In this document: one piece after another, positions 8,632 to 17,211 of the stretch
Numbering within the stretch: position 1 is the first letter of the stretch
How the letters are laid out: each line of letters starts with the position of its first letter
From: CAYRHJ01 sp964424105
GTDB taxonomy: Bacteria > Planctomycetota > Phycisphaerae > UBA1845
Length of the DNA stretch: 64,000 bases
Reading direction: 5' to 3'
Assembly (NCBI GenBank): GCA_964424105.1
Contig: CAYRHJ010000030.1
Coordinates: 62,001-126,000 of the forward strand
Notes under the pieces: model-generated
Database searches by the model: none
Told to the model about the DNA's origin: nothing
Seen by the model: the letters and a program-made list of their open reading frames with translations, nothing else
Made by a program: the position numbers and the translations under genes

Positions 8632-9539
8632 ACCGAACCGCGTACCTTTCATCTTGCGTAGGTCTTTTGATCATCGGCTGCGATGGTGCCTCGCTGCCTT
8701 CCGCCGAAAAGGTGACCGTTTTCGGTAATCCCGGATTGGGGCCGGGCGCGTTTGCCTATCCTCGAGCCTTGGCCCGCACCAGCGATGGACGGATTTATGT
8801 GGTCGACAAAAGCTCCCGCATACAACGATTCACCGCTGACGGCACGTATGAAACATCCTGGAAAACGCCGGAATCCGCAGCCGGAAAACCCGTCGGCCTG
8901 TCGGTGCATCCGGATGGTCGCGTGTTCGTTCCCGATACGCATTACCATCGCGTGCTGGTGTACGATAGCGAGGGGCGCGAGTTGGCTCGTTTCGGCGAGT
9001 ACGGTGACGGGGATGGACAGTTCCTGTTGCCCACCGATGTCGCGTTCGATTCCGCCGGGAAGATTTACGTGGCCGAATACGGCGGCAATGACCGCGTGAC
9101 GCGATGGTCGGGTGAATTCCAATTCGAGCGGGTGATTATTGGTGGTGATTCGGACGAACAACAGATGCGTCGGCCCGCGGCCATTCTGATCGACGCGGAA
9201 CAAGCACTGTGGGTCGCCGATGCCTGCAATCATCGCATCCTGCAATTCAATCTCGACGGCGTCTTGCTGACGTCGTTCGGTTCCATGGGGCGGGACGCGG
9301 GCCAGTTACGATATCCCTACGATCTGGACATGGATTCGGATGGACATCTCGTGGTCTGCGAATACGGCAACCACCGCATTCAATGGTTTGATCGAAAGGG
9401 ACGATCCCTGCGAGTTTGGGGCGAACCGGGCCGCGACGTTGGCCAACTGAATTCGCCCTGGGCCGTCGTTTGCGGTCTCGACGGTCAGGTTTACGTACTG
9501 GATTCGCTAAATGCCCGGGTGCAGATCATCGCATGGTGA
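8628..9539 (+). CDS. NHL-repeat beta-propeller lipoprotein
   Basis: 303 residues. The N-terminus is a short lipoprotein signal with lipobox IIGC at about residues 16-19. The rest is a chain of about six NHL repeats, each with the pattern of a Gly/Pro start (FAYPRALAR, FLLPTDVAFD, LRYPYDLDMD, LNSPWAVVCG), then IYVVD or VVCEYGNHRIQ-type strands. Such propellers usually bind proteins or ligands rather than catalyse. The start ATG overlaps the permease stop (ATGA) and the end overlaps the VWA gene by 7 bases, so it is part of the same operon. A periplasmic role as partner of the VWA protein or transporter is inference. Confidence 0.87.
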   Translation: MNRTAYLSSCVGLLIIGCDGASLPSAEKVTVFGNPGLGPGAFAYPRALARTSDGRIYVVDKSSRIQRFTADGTYETSWKTPESAAGKPVGLSVHPDGRVFVPDTHYHRVLVYDSEGRELARFGEYGDGDGQFLLPTDVAFDSAGKIYVAEYGGNDRVTRWSGEFQFERVIIGGDSDEQQMRRPAAILIDAEQALWVADACNHRILQFNLDGVLLTSFGSMGRDAGQLRYPYDLDMDSDGHLVVCEYGNHRIQWFDRKGRSLRVWGEPGRDVGQLNSPWAVVCGLDGQVYVLDSLNARVQIIAW

Positions 9540-12500
9540 AAACGCTGCTCGATAGCTTGCCGTTTTCATTCGATCAGCCGCAGTGGTTGTGGTTGATGCT
9601 GCTTGGACCGGCCCTGGTGATCTTGTCTTGGCGCCCGCTGGCTGCGCTGGAACGCGTTCGTCGCACGCTCGTCGTTTTTCTTCGCGTAGCCGTCGTGCTC
9701 GCTGTGGCGTTGACGCTGGCCGGTGTGCAACGCGTCCGCCGCAATAACGATCTGACCGTGATATTCCTGATGGACCGTTCGCTGAGCGTCCGCACGCACG
9801 AGGGCGATCAGGAAGACTACCTGGCCGCCGTTGGTGAAACGGCGCCGCCGGAAGATCGAATGGGCGTCATCGACTTCGCTCGAATGGCCTATCTCGAACA
9901 ACTGCCCATGAAGGGCGGCTATTTCATCGAGAAGGGCCGCCTCCCCGATCTGCCCAATACCGAGCGCACCGACGTCGCCGCCGCGATTCGATTGGCCATG
10001 GCCATGTTTCCACATGATACAGCCAAGCGCATCGTTCTGATGTCCGACGGCAATGACAACATGGGAGACGCATTGAGCGAGGCCCAACGGGCGAAGGCGG
10101 ACGGCGTGGTGGTGGACGTGGCCCCGTTATGGTATCGCCTCCGAAACGAAATCTATTTCGACAAGATGGTCGCGCCCACGCAGGCGGAGGCTGGGGAAGT
10201 CGTCCCCATCCGCATGAACATCCATTCCAATCAAACGGCTGGCGGAACGATCGACATATATCACAATGGAGTGAAGCTGGCCTTGCCCCCGGAAGTCGCC
10301 CACCAGGTCTTGCAGCCGGGCAACAACTCGCTGGTGTTGAAACTGCCCATCGAATCCGACGGCGTGCAACGATTCGAAGCCGTGTTCGTCCCCGATGATC
10401 GGGCGATGGATACCAACGTTGACAACAACCGCGCCAGTTCGTTTTCATTTGTGTCTGCCAGGGGCAAGGTCGCCCTGATGACCATGAACGCCGCCTATGA
10501 CCAGCCCCTGCAATCCGCCTTGCTGAGCGAGAATATCGAAGTGTCGATGATCGATGTGACCAGCGACGTGCCGGACCTGGCCGGCTTGATGGATTACGCA
10601 GCCATCATTCTCGCCAACGTTCCCGCGAATGTATTTACCGAGGAACAGCAGCGGATGTTGGCTTCCTACGTCGAGGACATGGGCGGCGGGTTGATCATGA
10701 CCGGCGGTGACGACAGCTTCGGCGCGGGCGGGTGGATCGGAACACCCCTGGCCGACGTCCTGCCGGTGGAATTGGAGATCAAGCACAAACGGATCATCCC
10801 CCGCGGAGCGCTGGTGCTGATCATGCACAGTTGCGAATTTCCGCGCGGCAATGCCTGGGGCAAGTTGGTCGCGAAAAAATCCGTCGATACCATCAGTTCG
10901 CGGGATTACATCGGCGTGCTCGCCTGGGCCGCCCGCGGCGAGTCCTGGGAAGTGCCCATGCAACTGGCGACGAACAAGCGGGCCGTCAAGAACGCCATCG
11001 ATCGCATGATGATTGGCGACATGCCCGACTTCGACACGACCATGCAACTGGCGCTCACCGGCCTGCTGGCGACGGACGCCGCCCAAAAACACGTTATCAT
11101 CATCAGCGACGGCGACCCCACGCCGCCCTCGAACAAGGTCCTATCCGACATGGCCAACGGAAACATCACCTGCACGACTGTCGGCGTAGGCTATGGACTG
11201 CACGTGGACGAAGCCGCGTTGATCCGAATCTCCCGCGTTACCGGCGGGCGATTTTACCCGGTGCGAAATCCACGAATGTTGCCGCAAATTTTCGTCAAGG
11301 AATCCAAGATCGTCCGACGACCGCTCATTATTGAAGAACCTTTTACGCCGCAAGTTCTGTATGGCCTCAGCGAACTGTTGACCGGCATCGGCACGGGCGA
11401 GGGCGTTCCCGAACTCGGCGGTCTCGTCTTGACGTCACCCAAGCCGCTGGCTCAGCTACCACTGGTCCGGGCAACGACCGATGGACGCGATCCTGTGTTG
11501 GCGCATTGGCAGCGAGGCCTCGGTCGCGTCGTCGCCTTTACCAGCGGCTATTGGCCGCAATGGGGTACCGCCTGGACGCAATGGCCCGGATTTTCCAAAC
11601 TATGGGCCCAAATCGTTCGCTGGACCATGCGGCAGGACGCACCGGCCAACTTTGATACGCACACCGTTGTCGAGGGTAACAAGGGACGCGTCATTATCGA
11701 AGCTCTCGACGCCGATGCTGACTACCTGAATTATCTGAATCTACAGGGACGGCTCATTCACCCAACGGAGGATCCGTCGTCGATCCAGTTCATGCAGACT
11801 GGACCGGGTCGATACGAAGGCACTTTCGACATCGATCAAACCGGCCAATACATCACCAACATCGCCGTCTTTCAGGAAGGTCAATACCAAGGATCGATTC
11901 ATAGCGGTGTCGCCATGCCGTTTTCCCCGGAGCTGCGAGAACTCGCCACCAACGAGGCCCTCCTCCAGAGGGTCGCGGAGATAACCGGGGGTCGAATGTT
12001 GCAAATGGATCCGCAAACCGACGACGTGTTCGCCCACAACCTGCCGCCGACCGTCTCCAAACAGCCCGCCTGGGACTGGACCTTGTCATGGCTCCTGCTT
12101 CCACTTTTTCTGTTGGACGTGGCAGCAAGGCGATTGGCCAGTTGGCTGGCGGTTTCCGTCGTCGTGGAAATCGTCATCATCGTTTTCATGCTTTTCGGCC
12201 TGGACCTGATACACTCCACTTGGTGGGGCGTGTTGGGTGTGTTCGTGTTGGCGGAAATCGTGGGCTGGACGATTCGATTTCGTTACATCGGTCCCTTGTT
12301 CGACTGGCTGACGCATACGGTGACGGCCCTGGGGCGAACCGGTGAACGCAGCACGGCCGCGTTAAGCCAACTCAAGGGCGTGCGTGACCGCATCCGTGAC
12401 GGAGCGCCGTCACCCGCAGACAAACCCGCATCGCCATCGACGTCCCCACCGCCACAATCCAAACCCGACCCCAAGGCCAGGTTTGATGCGGGACAACCGG

Positions 12501-12706
12501 AAAAGGGTCGCCCATCCGGTGACCTCAGCGACGCATTGGGCGGGGCGTCGGGCGAACACGTTTCAGAACGACCCCCGCGCACTCCGGCCAAGGACGACCA
12601 GGGTTCTGAATCGGGCGAGGACACCACGTCTCGCCTGCTGAAAGCCAAACGCCGCGCCCAGCGCGATAAGGATAAATCCGAAAAACCCGATGACCCATCG
12701 AAATAG
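9533..12706 (+). CDS. Large membrane protein with two von Willebrand factor A-type domains
   Basis: 1057 residues with the start at ATG 9533, inside the end of the NHL gene. Two hydrophobic segments (about 18-35 and 46-65) precede a VWA domain with an intact metal site: D81-R-S-L-S, a conserved Thr in NTERTDVAAAI and Asp in LMSDGNDN. Next comes a Rossmann-like segment resembling the amidotransferase-type domain of planctomycete VWA proteins (YAAIILANVPANV, then GGGLIMTGGDDSFG). The second VWA-like domain has a degraded metal motif (IMHSCEF in place of DxSxS) but keeps IIISDGDPTPP. Near the C-terminus are three hydrophobic segments, then a Pro/Ser/Lys-rich tail of about 130 residues. Together with MoxR this is the usual AAA+/VWA chaperone pairing. 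BatA-like proteins are the nearest family analogue. Confidence 0.87.
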   Translation: MVKTLLDSLPFSFDQPQWLWLMLLGPALVILSWRPLAALERVRRTLVVFLRVAVVLAVALTLAGVQRVRRNNDLTVIFLMDRSLSVRTHEGDQEDYLAAVGETAPPEDRMGVIDFARMAYLEQLPMKGGYFIEKGRLPDLPNTERTDVAAAIRLAMAMFPHDTAKRIVLMSDGNDNMGDALSEAQRAKADGVVVDVAPLWYRLRNEIYFDKMVAPTQAEAGEVVPIRMNIHSNQTAGGTIDIYHNGVKLALPPEVAHQVLQPGNNSLVLKLPIESDGVQRFEAVFVPDDRAMDTNVDNNRASSFSFVSARGKVALMTMNAAYDQPLQSALLSENIEVSMIDVTSDVPDLAGLMDYAAIILANVPANVFTEEQQRMLASYVEDMGGGLIMTGGDDSFGAGGWIGTPLADVLPVELEIKHKRIIPRGALVLIMHSCEFPRGNAWGKLVAKKSVDTISSRDYIGVLAWAARGESWEVPMQLATNKRAVKNAIDRMMIGDMPDFDTTMQLALTGLLATDAAQKHVIIISDGDPTPPSNKVLSDMANGNITCTTVGVGYGLHVDEAALIRISRVTGGRFYPVRNPRMLPQIFVKESKIVRRPLIIEEPFTPQVLYGLSELLTGIGTGEGVPELGGLVLTSPKPLAQLPLVRATTDGRDPVLAHWQRGLGRVVAFTSGYWPQWGTAWTQWPGFSKLWAQIVRWTMRQDAPANFDTHTVVEGNKGRVIIEALDADADYLNYLNLQGRLIHPTEDPSSIQFMQTGPGRYEGTFDIDQTGQYITNIAVFQEGQYQGSIHSGVAMPFSPELRELATNEALLQRVAEITGGRMLQMDPQTDDVFAHNLPPTVSKQPAWDWTLSWLLLPLFLLDVAARRLASWLAVSVVVEIVIIVFMLFGLDLIHSTWWGVLGVFVLAEIVGWTIRFRYIGPLFDWLTHTVTALGRTGERSTAALSQLKGVRDRIRDGAPSPADKPASPSTSPPPQSKPDPKARFDAGQPEKGRPSGDLSDALGGASGEHVSERPPRTPAKDDQGSESGEDTTSRLLKAKRRAQRDKDKSEKPDDPSK

Positions 12707-12712
12707 GAGTGA

Positions 12713-13735
12713 ATGATGGTCGACAGGATCGATCCCGCCGTCGAAAACGCCACCAAAGAATTTCGGGCCAAGTTTCAAAGGGTCCGTGATGAAATCAACA
12801 AGGCCATCGTAGGTCACGCCGACGTGGTGGAGGGCGTATTGTCCGCGCTTTTCGTCGGCGGGCACGTGTTGCTCGAGGGCGTGCCCGGGTTGGGCAAGAC
12901 CTACCTGATCCGCGTGCTGGCTGACGCGCTCCATCTGGATTTCTCGCGCATCCAATTCACGCCGGACCTGATGCCGGCCGACATCATCGGCACCAACATC
13001 ATCAGTGAAGACCCCGCCAGCGGCAAAAGGTCGTTCGAGTTCCAGAAAGGACCACTGTTCGCCCAAATCGTCCTGGCCGACGAAATCAACCGGGCCACGC
13101 CCAAAACGCAGTCCGCACTGCTGGAAGCCATGCAGGAGCATTCCATCACCGTCGCGGGCCAACGTTTCAAATTGAAAGAGCCGTTCTTTGTGATGGCCAC
13201 GCAAAACCCCATCGAACAGGAGGGCACCTACCCCCTGCCCGAAGCCCAGCTTGACCGCTTCATGTTCAAACTCGTCGTGCAGTATTCCAGCCGCGAAGAA
13301 CTCAAAACCATCCTCGACCGCACCACCGCCGGCTACAAGGCAGATGTCCAAGCCGTCATGACCGGGCAGGAAATCCTGGGTGCACAAAACCTCGTCCGCC
13401 GTATCGTGATGGCCCCACACGTTCAGGACTACGCCGTCCGATTGACCATGGCCACCCACCCCGGCGGACCCCACGCCGTCGAGGTCAGCAACAAATACGT
13501 CCGCTGGGGCGCAAGCCCGCGGGCGGCGCAGGCATTGACCCTCGGCGCGAAACTCTCCGCCATGCTCGACGGGCGATACAACACTAGCTTTTCGGACGTG
13601 CAAAAGTTCTACCTCCCCGCTCTGCGACACCGCCTCCTGCTGAATTTCGAAGGCGAAGCCGAGGGCATCGACACCGACGACGTGCTGCGGCAGATCATCG
13701 ACGCCACACCCACCATGGCCGGGGCAGCGGCGTAG
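12713..13735 (+). CDS. moxR: MoxR-family AAA+ ATPase
   Basis: 340 residues, a typical MoxR length. Walker A is GVPGLGKT (residues 56-63) and Walker B is VLADE (D123, E124). The helix-2 insert and the sensor-1 stretch MATQNPIEQEGTYPLPEAQLDRF are characteristic of the family. AGGAG six bases upstream fits the start at 12713, 6 bases after the VWA gene. MoxR proteins act as chaperones that remodel or load cofactor into partner enzymes, usually with VWA and DUF58 proteins; the VWA partner is directly upstream. The DUF58 gene, normally the next gene, lies 2.5 kb further on, beyond an accessory insertion. Confidence 0.95.
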   Translation: MMVDRIDPAVENATKEFRAKFQRVRDEINKAIVGHADVVEGVLSALFVGGHVLLEGVPGLGKTYLIRVLADALHLDFSRIQFTPDLMPADIIGTNIISEDPASGKRSFEFQKGPLFAQIVLADEINRATPKTQSALLEAMQEHSITVAGQRFKLKEPFFVMATQNPIEQEGTYPLPEAQLDRFMFKLVVQYSSREELKTILDRTTAGYKADVQAVMTGQEILGAQNLVRRIVMAPHVQDYAVRLTMATHPGGPHAVEVSNKYVRWGASPRAAQALTLGAKLSAMLDGRYNTSFSDVQKFYLPALRHRLLLNFEGEAEGIDTDDVLRQIIDATPTMAGAAA

Positions 13736-13750
13736 GTTAAGGTTGAGATT

Positions 13751-14470
13751 GTGATTGTCTATTTCGACGAATCTTATGACAACGATCGCCATTATCTCTT
13801 GTATGGCGCGCTTTTCATTCCGCCGACGTCGACGCTCCATCAGCGTTTCTTGAAGATCCGCCAAGAGACTGACTATAGACCTGAAGTCAAGGATAACCGC
13901 TGCCGCAATCAGCGAGCACTCATGGTGTGCAAACGGATTGTGACTGAGTTTCTTGAGGACCAAGCGTATTTTAGATGCACCGTCGTTGATCAACATGGAT
14001 TTGATTACAGCCTGTTTGGACGGCCGGACGAGTCAAACGCCCTCGCCCAGGCGCGGGCCTACAAGAAGTTCGCGGAGATGCTATTGAGTCCCCACGTGCG
14101 AAATGTCCGAAACGCTGTCTTTCTGGCTGACGAACTGAAACGCTGCAACGGTGATGAATTTCTGGAACGTATACGGGAGGAATTCAATCCACCCGGTCGA
14201 GCGCCAACGTTTCGACACCTCGCTGAAGTTCCTTCGAACGTTGAAGAGTATCAATGCCTACAGGTGTGCGACTTGCTGTTGGGCTGCGTGCTGAACAACC
14301 TCAAGCCACCTTCCAATCGATACAAGATAGCGATTCGCGAGTATCTATGCGAGCGGCGCAAAGTACCGAATTTCCTGCTGTCGACTTGGAAAGATATGAC
14401 GCGTAAAGATTCGATGAACCCGTCGGTTAAATTCGGTGTCTGGTATTGGCCAAAAAAACGGCCCAGGTAG
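13751..14470 (+). CDS. DUF3800 domain-containing protein
   Basis: 239 residues starting at GTG 13751. The N-terminus MIVYFDESYDNDRHYLLYGALF is the signature of DUF3800, whose first acidic residues are thought to form an RNase H-like site. The middle Asp in FLADELKR and the late acidic and Gln residues in EYQCLQVCDLLLGC fit the rest of the family. Function is unknown. Members often lie in defence or mobile regions. It starts 15 bases after MoxR and its usage of AT-rich codons differs somewhat from the flanking operon, suggesting insertion of foreign DNA between moxR and the DUF58 gene. Confidence 0.82.
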   Translation: MIVYFDESYDNDRHYLLYGALFIPPTSTLHQRFLKIRQETDYRPEVKDNRCRNQRALMVCKRIVTEFLEDQAYFRCTVVDQHGFDYSLFGRPDESNALAQARAYKKFAEMLLSPHVRNVRNAVFLADELKRCNGDEFLERIREEFNPPGRAPTFRHLAEVPSNVEEYQCLQVCDLLLGCVLNNLKPPSNRYKIAIREYLCERRKVPNFLLSTWKDMTRKDSMNPSVKFGVWYWPKKRPR

Positions 14471-14863
14471 TCATCCGGTATTAGCGGTCGTCGGGCATAA
14501 CCCGACACCTCCCGGAAGCACCCAGGCTATGTTGAGTATACGACAAAATCGCGAGGAATGTCGCCAAAATGCAACGAATTGCAGCGAATTGCGGCAAAAT
14601 ACGGCAAAATGTGTCAAGATGAGGCCAAGCGTACCCATATTAGTGACAATTTCAGTATTACTTCTTAGAAATTAAATTCCAAATGACCATAAACAAATGG
14701 TGCTTTATGTGGTCCGGCGTTATTTTGATGGCTTGCGACTTGAAGAATGTGGGGCGTTTGATTCAGGCCGGCGGGTGAAATGGAGATCCGACATCAGCTC
14801 ATCGAGACATGAGACGTCGGGCCCCGCGTTCTTTACGTCGAAGCCCAAACGAAAGAACCGCGT
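14471..14863. other. AT-richer intergenic stretch with short direct repeats
   Basis: About 390 bases without a convincing gene. Between 14553 and 14612 there are imperfect repeats built on gAATTGCaGCGAATTGCGGCAAAAT-like words, and 14640-14700 is distinctly AT-rich compared with its surroundings. It looks like imported or decayed DNA at the edge of the toxin-antitoxin genes. Confidence 0.45.
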
Positions 14864-15106
14864 ATGGCCCTAGAGCAACTACGACAACGGTACGTAACCC
14901 GCCTTCTTCGAGCCGTTCCGGCGCTGGTCGGCCTACCCGCCGAGCGCTCCACGGTCGACTACGACTCCGAGGCGGACGTTTTGTACATCAGCTTCGAACG
15001 CCCGCAGAAAGCGACTGACAGCGAAATCCGTGACGACGGCGTCATCATCCATCGCCGCGGAACGCAGGTCGTCGGAGTGACGATTCTGGACGCATCGACA
15101 AGGTAA
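14864..15106 (+). CDS. DUF2283 domain-containing protein
   Basis: 80 residues. The central stretch VDYDSEADVLYISFERP and the end GTQVVGVTILDAS are the two conserved strands of DUF2283, a small family of unknown function often found beside toxin-antitoxin genes. There is no strong ribosome site. It belongs to the accessory island between moxR and the DUF58 gene, 70 bases before the next pair. Confidence 0.78.
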   Translation: MALEQLRQRYVTRLLRAVPALVGLPAERSTVDYDSEADVLYISFERPQKATDSEIRDDGVIIHRRGTQVVGVTILDASTR

Positions 15107-15160
15107 AACAGCCGCGTGCGGCCGCTGGTAGCGGGTGTCGCCCCAAACCGCCGATCCTGC

Positions 15161-15166
15161 TATAAT
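15161..15166 (+). promoter_or_regulatory. -10 hexamer TATAAT, probable near-leaderless transcript
   Basis: A perfect TATAAT ends 9 bases before the ATG of the UPF0175 gene and no Shine-Dalgarno lies between, so the mRNA would start at or within a few bases of the start codon. No convincing -35 is seen. Confidence 0.4.
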
Positions 15167-15175
15167 GTCCGTATC

Positions 15176-15448
15176 ATGCACGTAATCATCGACATTCCCG
15201 ACAACGTGCGGGACCAGCTCCAAGCCCAGTGGGGAGACCTTTCGCGTGCGGCCAAAGAGGCACTGGCTATCGAAAGCTACCGAGCAGGGAAAATCAGCAT
15301 CGGTCTACTGGCCGAAATGCTGGGCATGGGCGTCATCGAAGCCGATCGCTGGCTCGGTCAGCGCGGCGTTCCTTTGAATTACACCGCCGACGATTTGGAA
15401 ACGGACCGCCGGAACCTCGCGGAGCGATTTCCGGAAATCCAACGGTGA
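15176..15448 (+). CDS. UPF0175 family antitoxin-like protein
   Basis: 90 residues from ATG 15176; an upstream in-frame start at 15116 would run through the TATAAT. The N-terminal strand MHVIIDIPD, then RAAKEALAIESYRAGKIS and LLAEMLGMGVIEADRWLGQRGVPLNY, match UPF0175, a helix-turn-helix-like family that serves as the antitoxin partner of DUF3368 PIN-like toxins. The stop overlaps the GTG start of the toxin gene by 4 bases, the usual coupled layout. Confidence 0.87.
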   Translation: MHVIIDIPDNVRDQLQAQWGDLSRAAKEALAIESYRAGKISIGLLAEMLGMGVIEADRWLGQRGVPLNYTADDLETDRRNLAERFPEIQR

Positions 15449-15966
15449 TCGTCGTCGTTTCCGATACCTCCCCTTTGAACTACCTGGCGGCGATCGGGAT
15501 GGTCGGCGTGCTTCCAAAGCTCTTTGCCCGCATCGTGATCCCCACGGCAGTTTTGAACGAGCTCATGCACCCCGCGGCGCCGGTGGAAACCCGGGAGTTG
15601 GTCGTTCACCGCCCCGATTGGCTTGAGGTCATCGAAGTCGATCGGAATCGAGTACAGAGCATTCGGGCAACTGCTGTTGGATTGGGAGCGGGTGAGATCG
15701 AGGCGATTTGTTTGGCGATCGACTTGAAAGCCGTCTATCTGCTAACCGACGATCTGGACGCCCGTCGCCAGGCGGAGGCGAGGTACGGGATACGCGTCAC
15801 GGGAACGCTGGGTGTGCTTGATCTCGCTGCCGCCCGCAGCCTGATCGACCTGAAAGAAGCAATCGCGCGACTCCGAGCGACGAATTTGCGCTTTCCGGAA
15901 GGTGCTGTCGACAACCTGCTCCGGAAAGACGCTGAGCGAACACGCCGCGAATTCCCCCCGAAATGA
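15445..15966 (+). CDS. DUF3368 (PIN-like) toxin
   Basis: 173 residues starting at GTG 15445, which overlaps the UPF0175 stop. The acidic residues of a PIN nuclease fold are visible: D in VVSDTSPLNYLAAIG, E in AVLNELMHP, E in GLGAGEIEAICLA and D in YLLTDDLDARRQAE. PIN toxins cleave RNA. The family assignment rests on these motifs and the adjacent UPF0175 gene. All key acidic residues are present, so the toxin looks intact. Confidence 0.87.
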   Translation: MIVVVSDTSPLNYLAAIGMVGVLPKLFARIVIPTAVLNELMHPAAPVETRELVVHRPDWLEVIEVDRNRVQSIRATAVGLGAGEIEAICLAIDLKAVYLLTDDLDARRQAEARYGIRVTGTLGVLDLAAARSLIDLKEAIARLRATNLRFPEGAVDNLLRKDAERTRREFPPK

Positions 15967-15972
15967 AACCAA

Positions 15973-16227
15973 ATGTATCGCACAAACTGCGACGCAAATC
16001 TTGCGGCTGACGAGACGAAGCAACGATTCAACTTGGAAGAGTACTTTCTGGCTTGCTTTTCTGTAGCTGGATTGGGATTTGTTTTAATCCAGACCCTTGA
16101 GATGAGTCTCGTACCCGCTCTCTTAATGTTCGCGCCTGCCATCCTCGCGTTGGCTTTGTCGGCCGTTGTTGAGGGCGTTTGGGACTTCGTGACCAAGCGT
16201 TTGGGCCCGGACGCCTTGCCAGAATAG
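15973..16227 (+). CDS. Small membrane protein, unknown
   Basis: 84 residues starting 6 bases after the toxin. Two adjacent hydrophobic segments (about residues 26-45 and 46-65) suggest a helical hairpin with the N-terminus facing the cytoplasm. I do not recognise a family. It precedes the DUF58 gene by 29 bases. It could be a third member of the toxin-antitoxin island or an unrelated remnant. Confidence 0.5.
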   Translation: MYRTNCDANLAADETKQRFNLEEYFLACFSVAGLGFVLIQTLEMSLVPALLMFAPAILALALSAVVEGVWDFVTKRLGPDALPE

Positions 16228-16256
16228 GGCGTCGCTTCGCGACAGATGTTCAAGAG

Positions 16257-17159
16257 ATGCCAATGCCATCAGTGGAAAATGCACAACCGCTCCTTGATCC
16301 CGAATTCCTGACCAAGCTCGAACAGCTCGAATTGGTCAGCCGGAAAATCTTCGCCGGAAAAATGCGCGGGGAAAGGCGAAGCAAACGCCGGGGCGAGTCC
16401 GTCGAGTTCGCCGACTATCGCAGCTACAGCGTCGGTGACGACCTGCGATTTCTCGACTGGAACATCTACGCCCGGCTCGACCGCCTGTTCATCAAGCTTT
16501 TCCTGGAAGAGGAAGACCTGCACATCAGCCTATTGATCGACGCCTCCAAAAGCATGGACTTCGGCCAACCCCACAAGGGTCTGTACGCCCGACGCGTGGC
16601 CGCCGCCCTCGGCTACATCGGGCTGGTCAACTTCGACCGCGTCAGCATCTATCCCTACGGGCTGGGCTTGAATCGCGAGCTTGCGGGCGTGCGAGGCCGG
16701 CACCTGACGCACCGACTGCTCGATTTTCTGGGGCAAGTTGAGTTCGCGGGTGCCGGAGATCTGGCACTCTCCTGCAAGCAATACGCCAACCGCCATCCGC
16801 AACGCGGCATCGTCATCGTGTTGAGCGACTTCTTCGACAAGGGGGGTTACGAGCAGGGGTTGCGATACCTGCTGGGCCGCGACCTGGACCTCTACGTGGT
16901 GCAGATGCTGTCGCCGGACGAGATCGACCCGCCGATTCGCGGCGACCTGCAACTGAAGGACGTCGAGGACGCAGATGTAGCCGACGTCACCGTCAGCCGA
17001 GCGCTGATCCATCGCTACAAGCACAACTTGCAAGCCTACTGCGCCGCCCTTCGCGAATTCTGCACCCGCCGCGGCATCAACTATCTTTTCACCGACACCA
17101 AAGTCCCCTTCGATCAACTCGTTCTGACCTATCTGCGCAGACGGGGATTGTTGAGATAA
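16257..17159 (+). CDS. DUF58 domain-containing protein (MoxR partner)
   Basis: 300 residues from ATG 16257, with another possible ATG at 16263. It shows the DUF58 core: RRGESVEFADYRSYSVGDD, then LRFLDWNIYARLDRLFIKLF and E-E-D, followed by a VWA-like half whose first strand reads LLIDASKSMDFG (DxSxS present). In most genomes this gene follows moxR directly; here 2.5 kb of accessory genes intervene, so it may now be expressed separately. The protein probably binds MoxR and is cytoplasmic, as no membrane segment is seen. Confidence 0.92.
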   Translation: MPMPSVENAQPLLDPEFLTKLEQLELVSRKIFAGKMRGERRSKRRGESVEFADYRSYSVGDDLRFLDWNIYARLDRLFIKLFLEEEDLHISLLIDASKSMDFGQPHKGLYARRVAAALGYIGLVNFDRVSIYPYGLGLNRELAGVRGRHLTHRLLDFLGQVEFAGAGDLALSCKQYANRHPQRGIVIVLSDFFDKGGYEQGLRYLLGRDLDLYVVQMLSPDEIDPPIRGDLQLKDVEDADVADVTVSRALIHRYKHNLQAYCAALREFCTRRGINYLFTDTKVPFDQLVLTYLRRRGLLR

Positions 17160-17167
17160 ATGATGCG

Positions 17168-17195
17168 GGAAGTGACTTGTCGATTGGCGGGGGCT
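17168..17195 (+). repeat. REP-like element, copy 1
   Basis: The 23 bases from 17168 to 17190, GGAAGTGACTTGTCGATTGG plus CGG, recur exactly at 18151-18173. A related copy in opposite orientation lies at 17904-17925. They bracket the REP-associated transposase gene. Confidence 0.7.
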
Positions 17196-17211
17196 GAACC
17201 AAAGTAGTGGT

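Noticed and set aside
12563..13996. 477-codon minus-strand frame over moxR
   Set aside because: Shadow of moxR, which has all AAA+ motifs on the plus strand.
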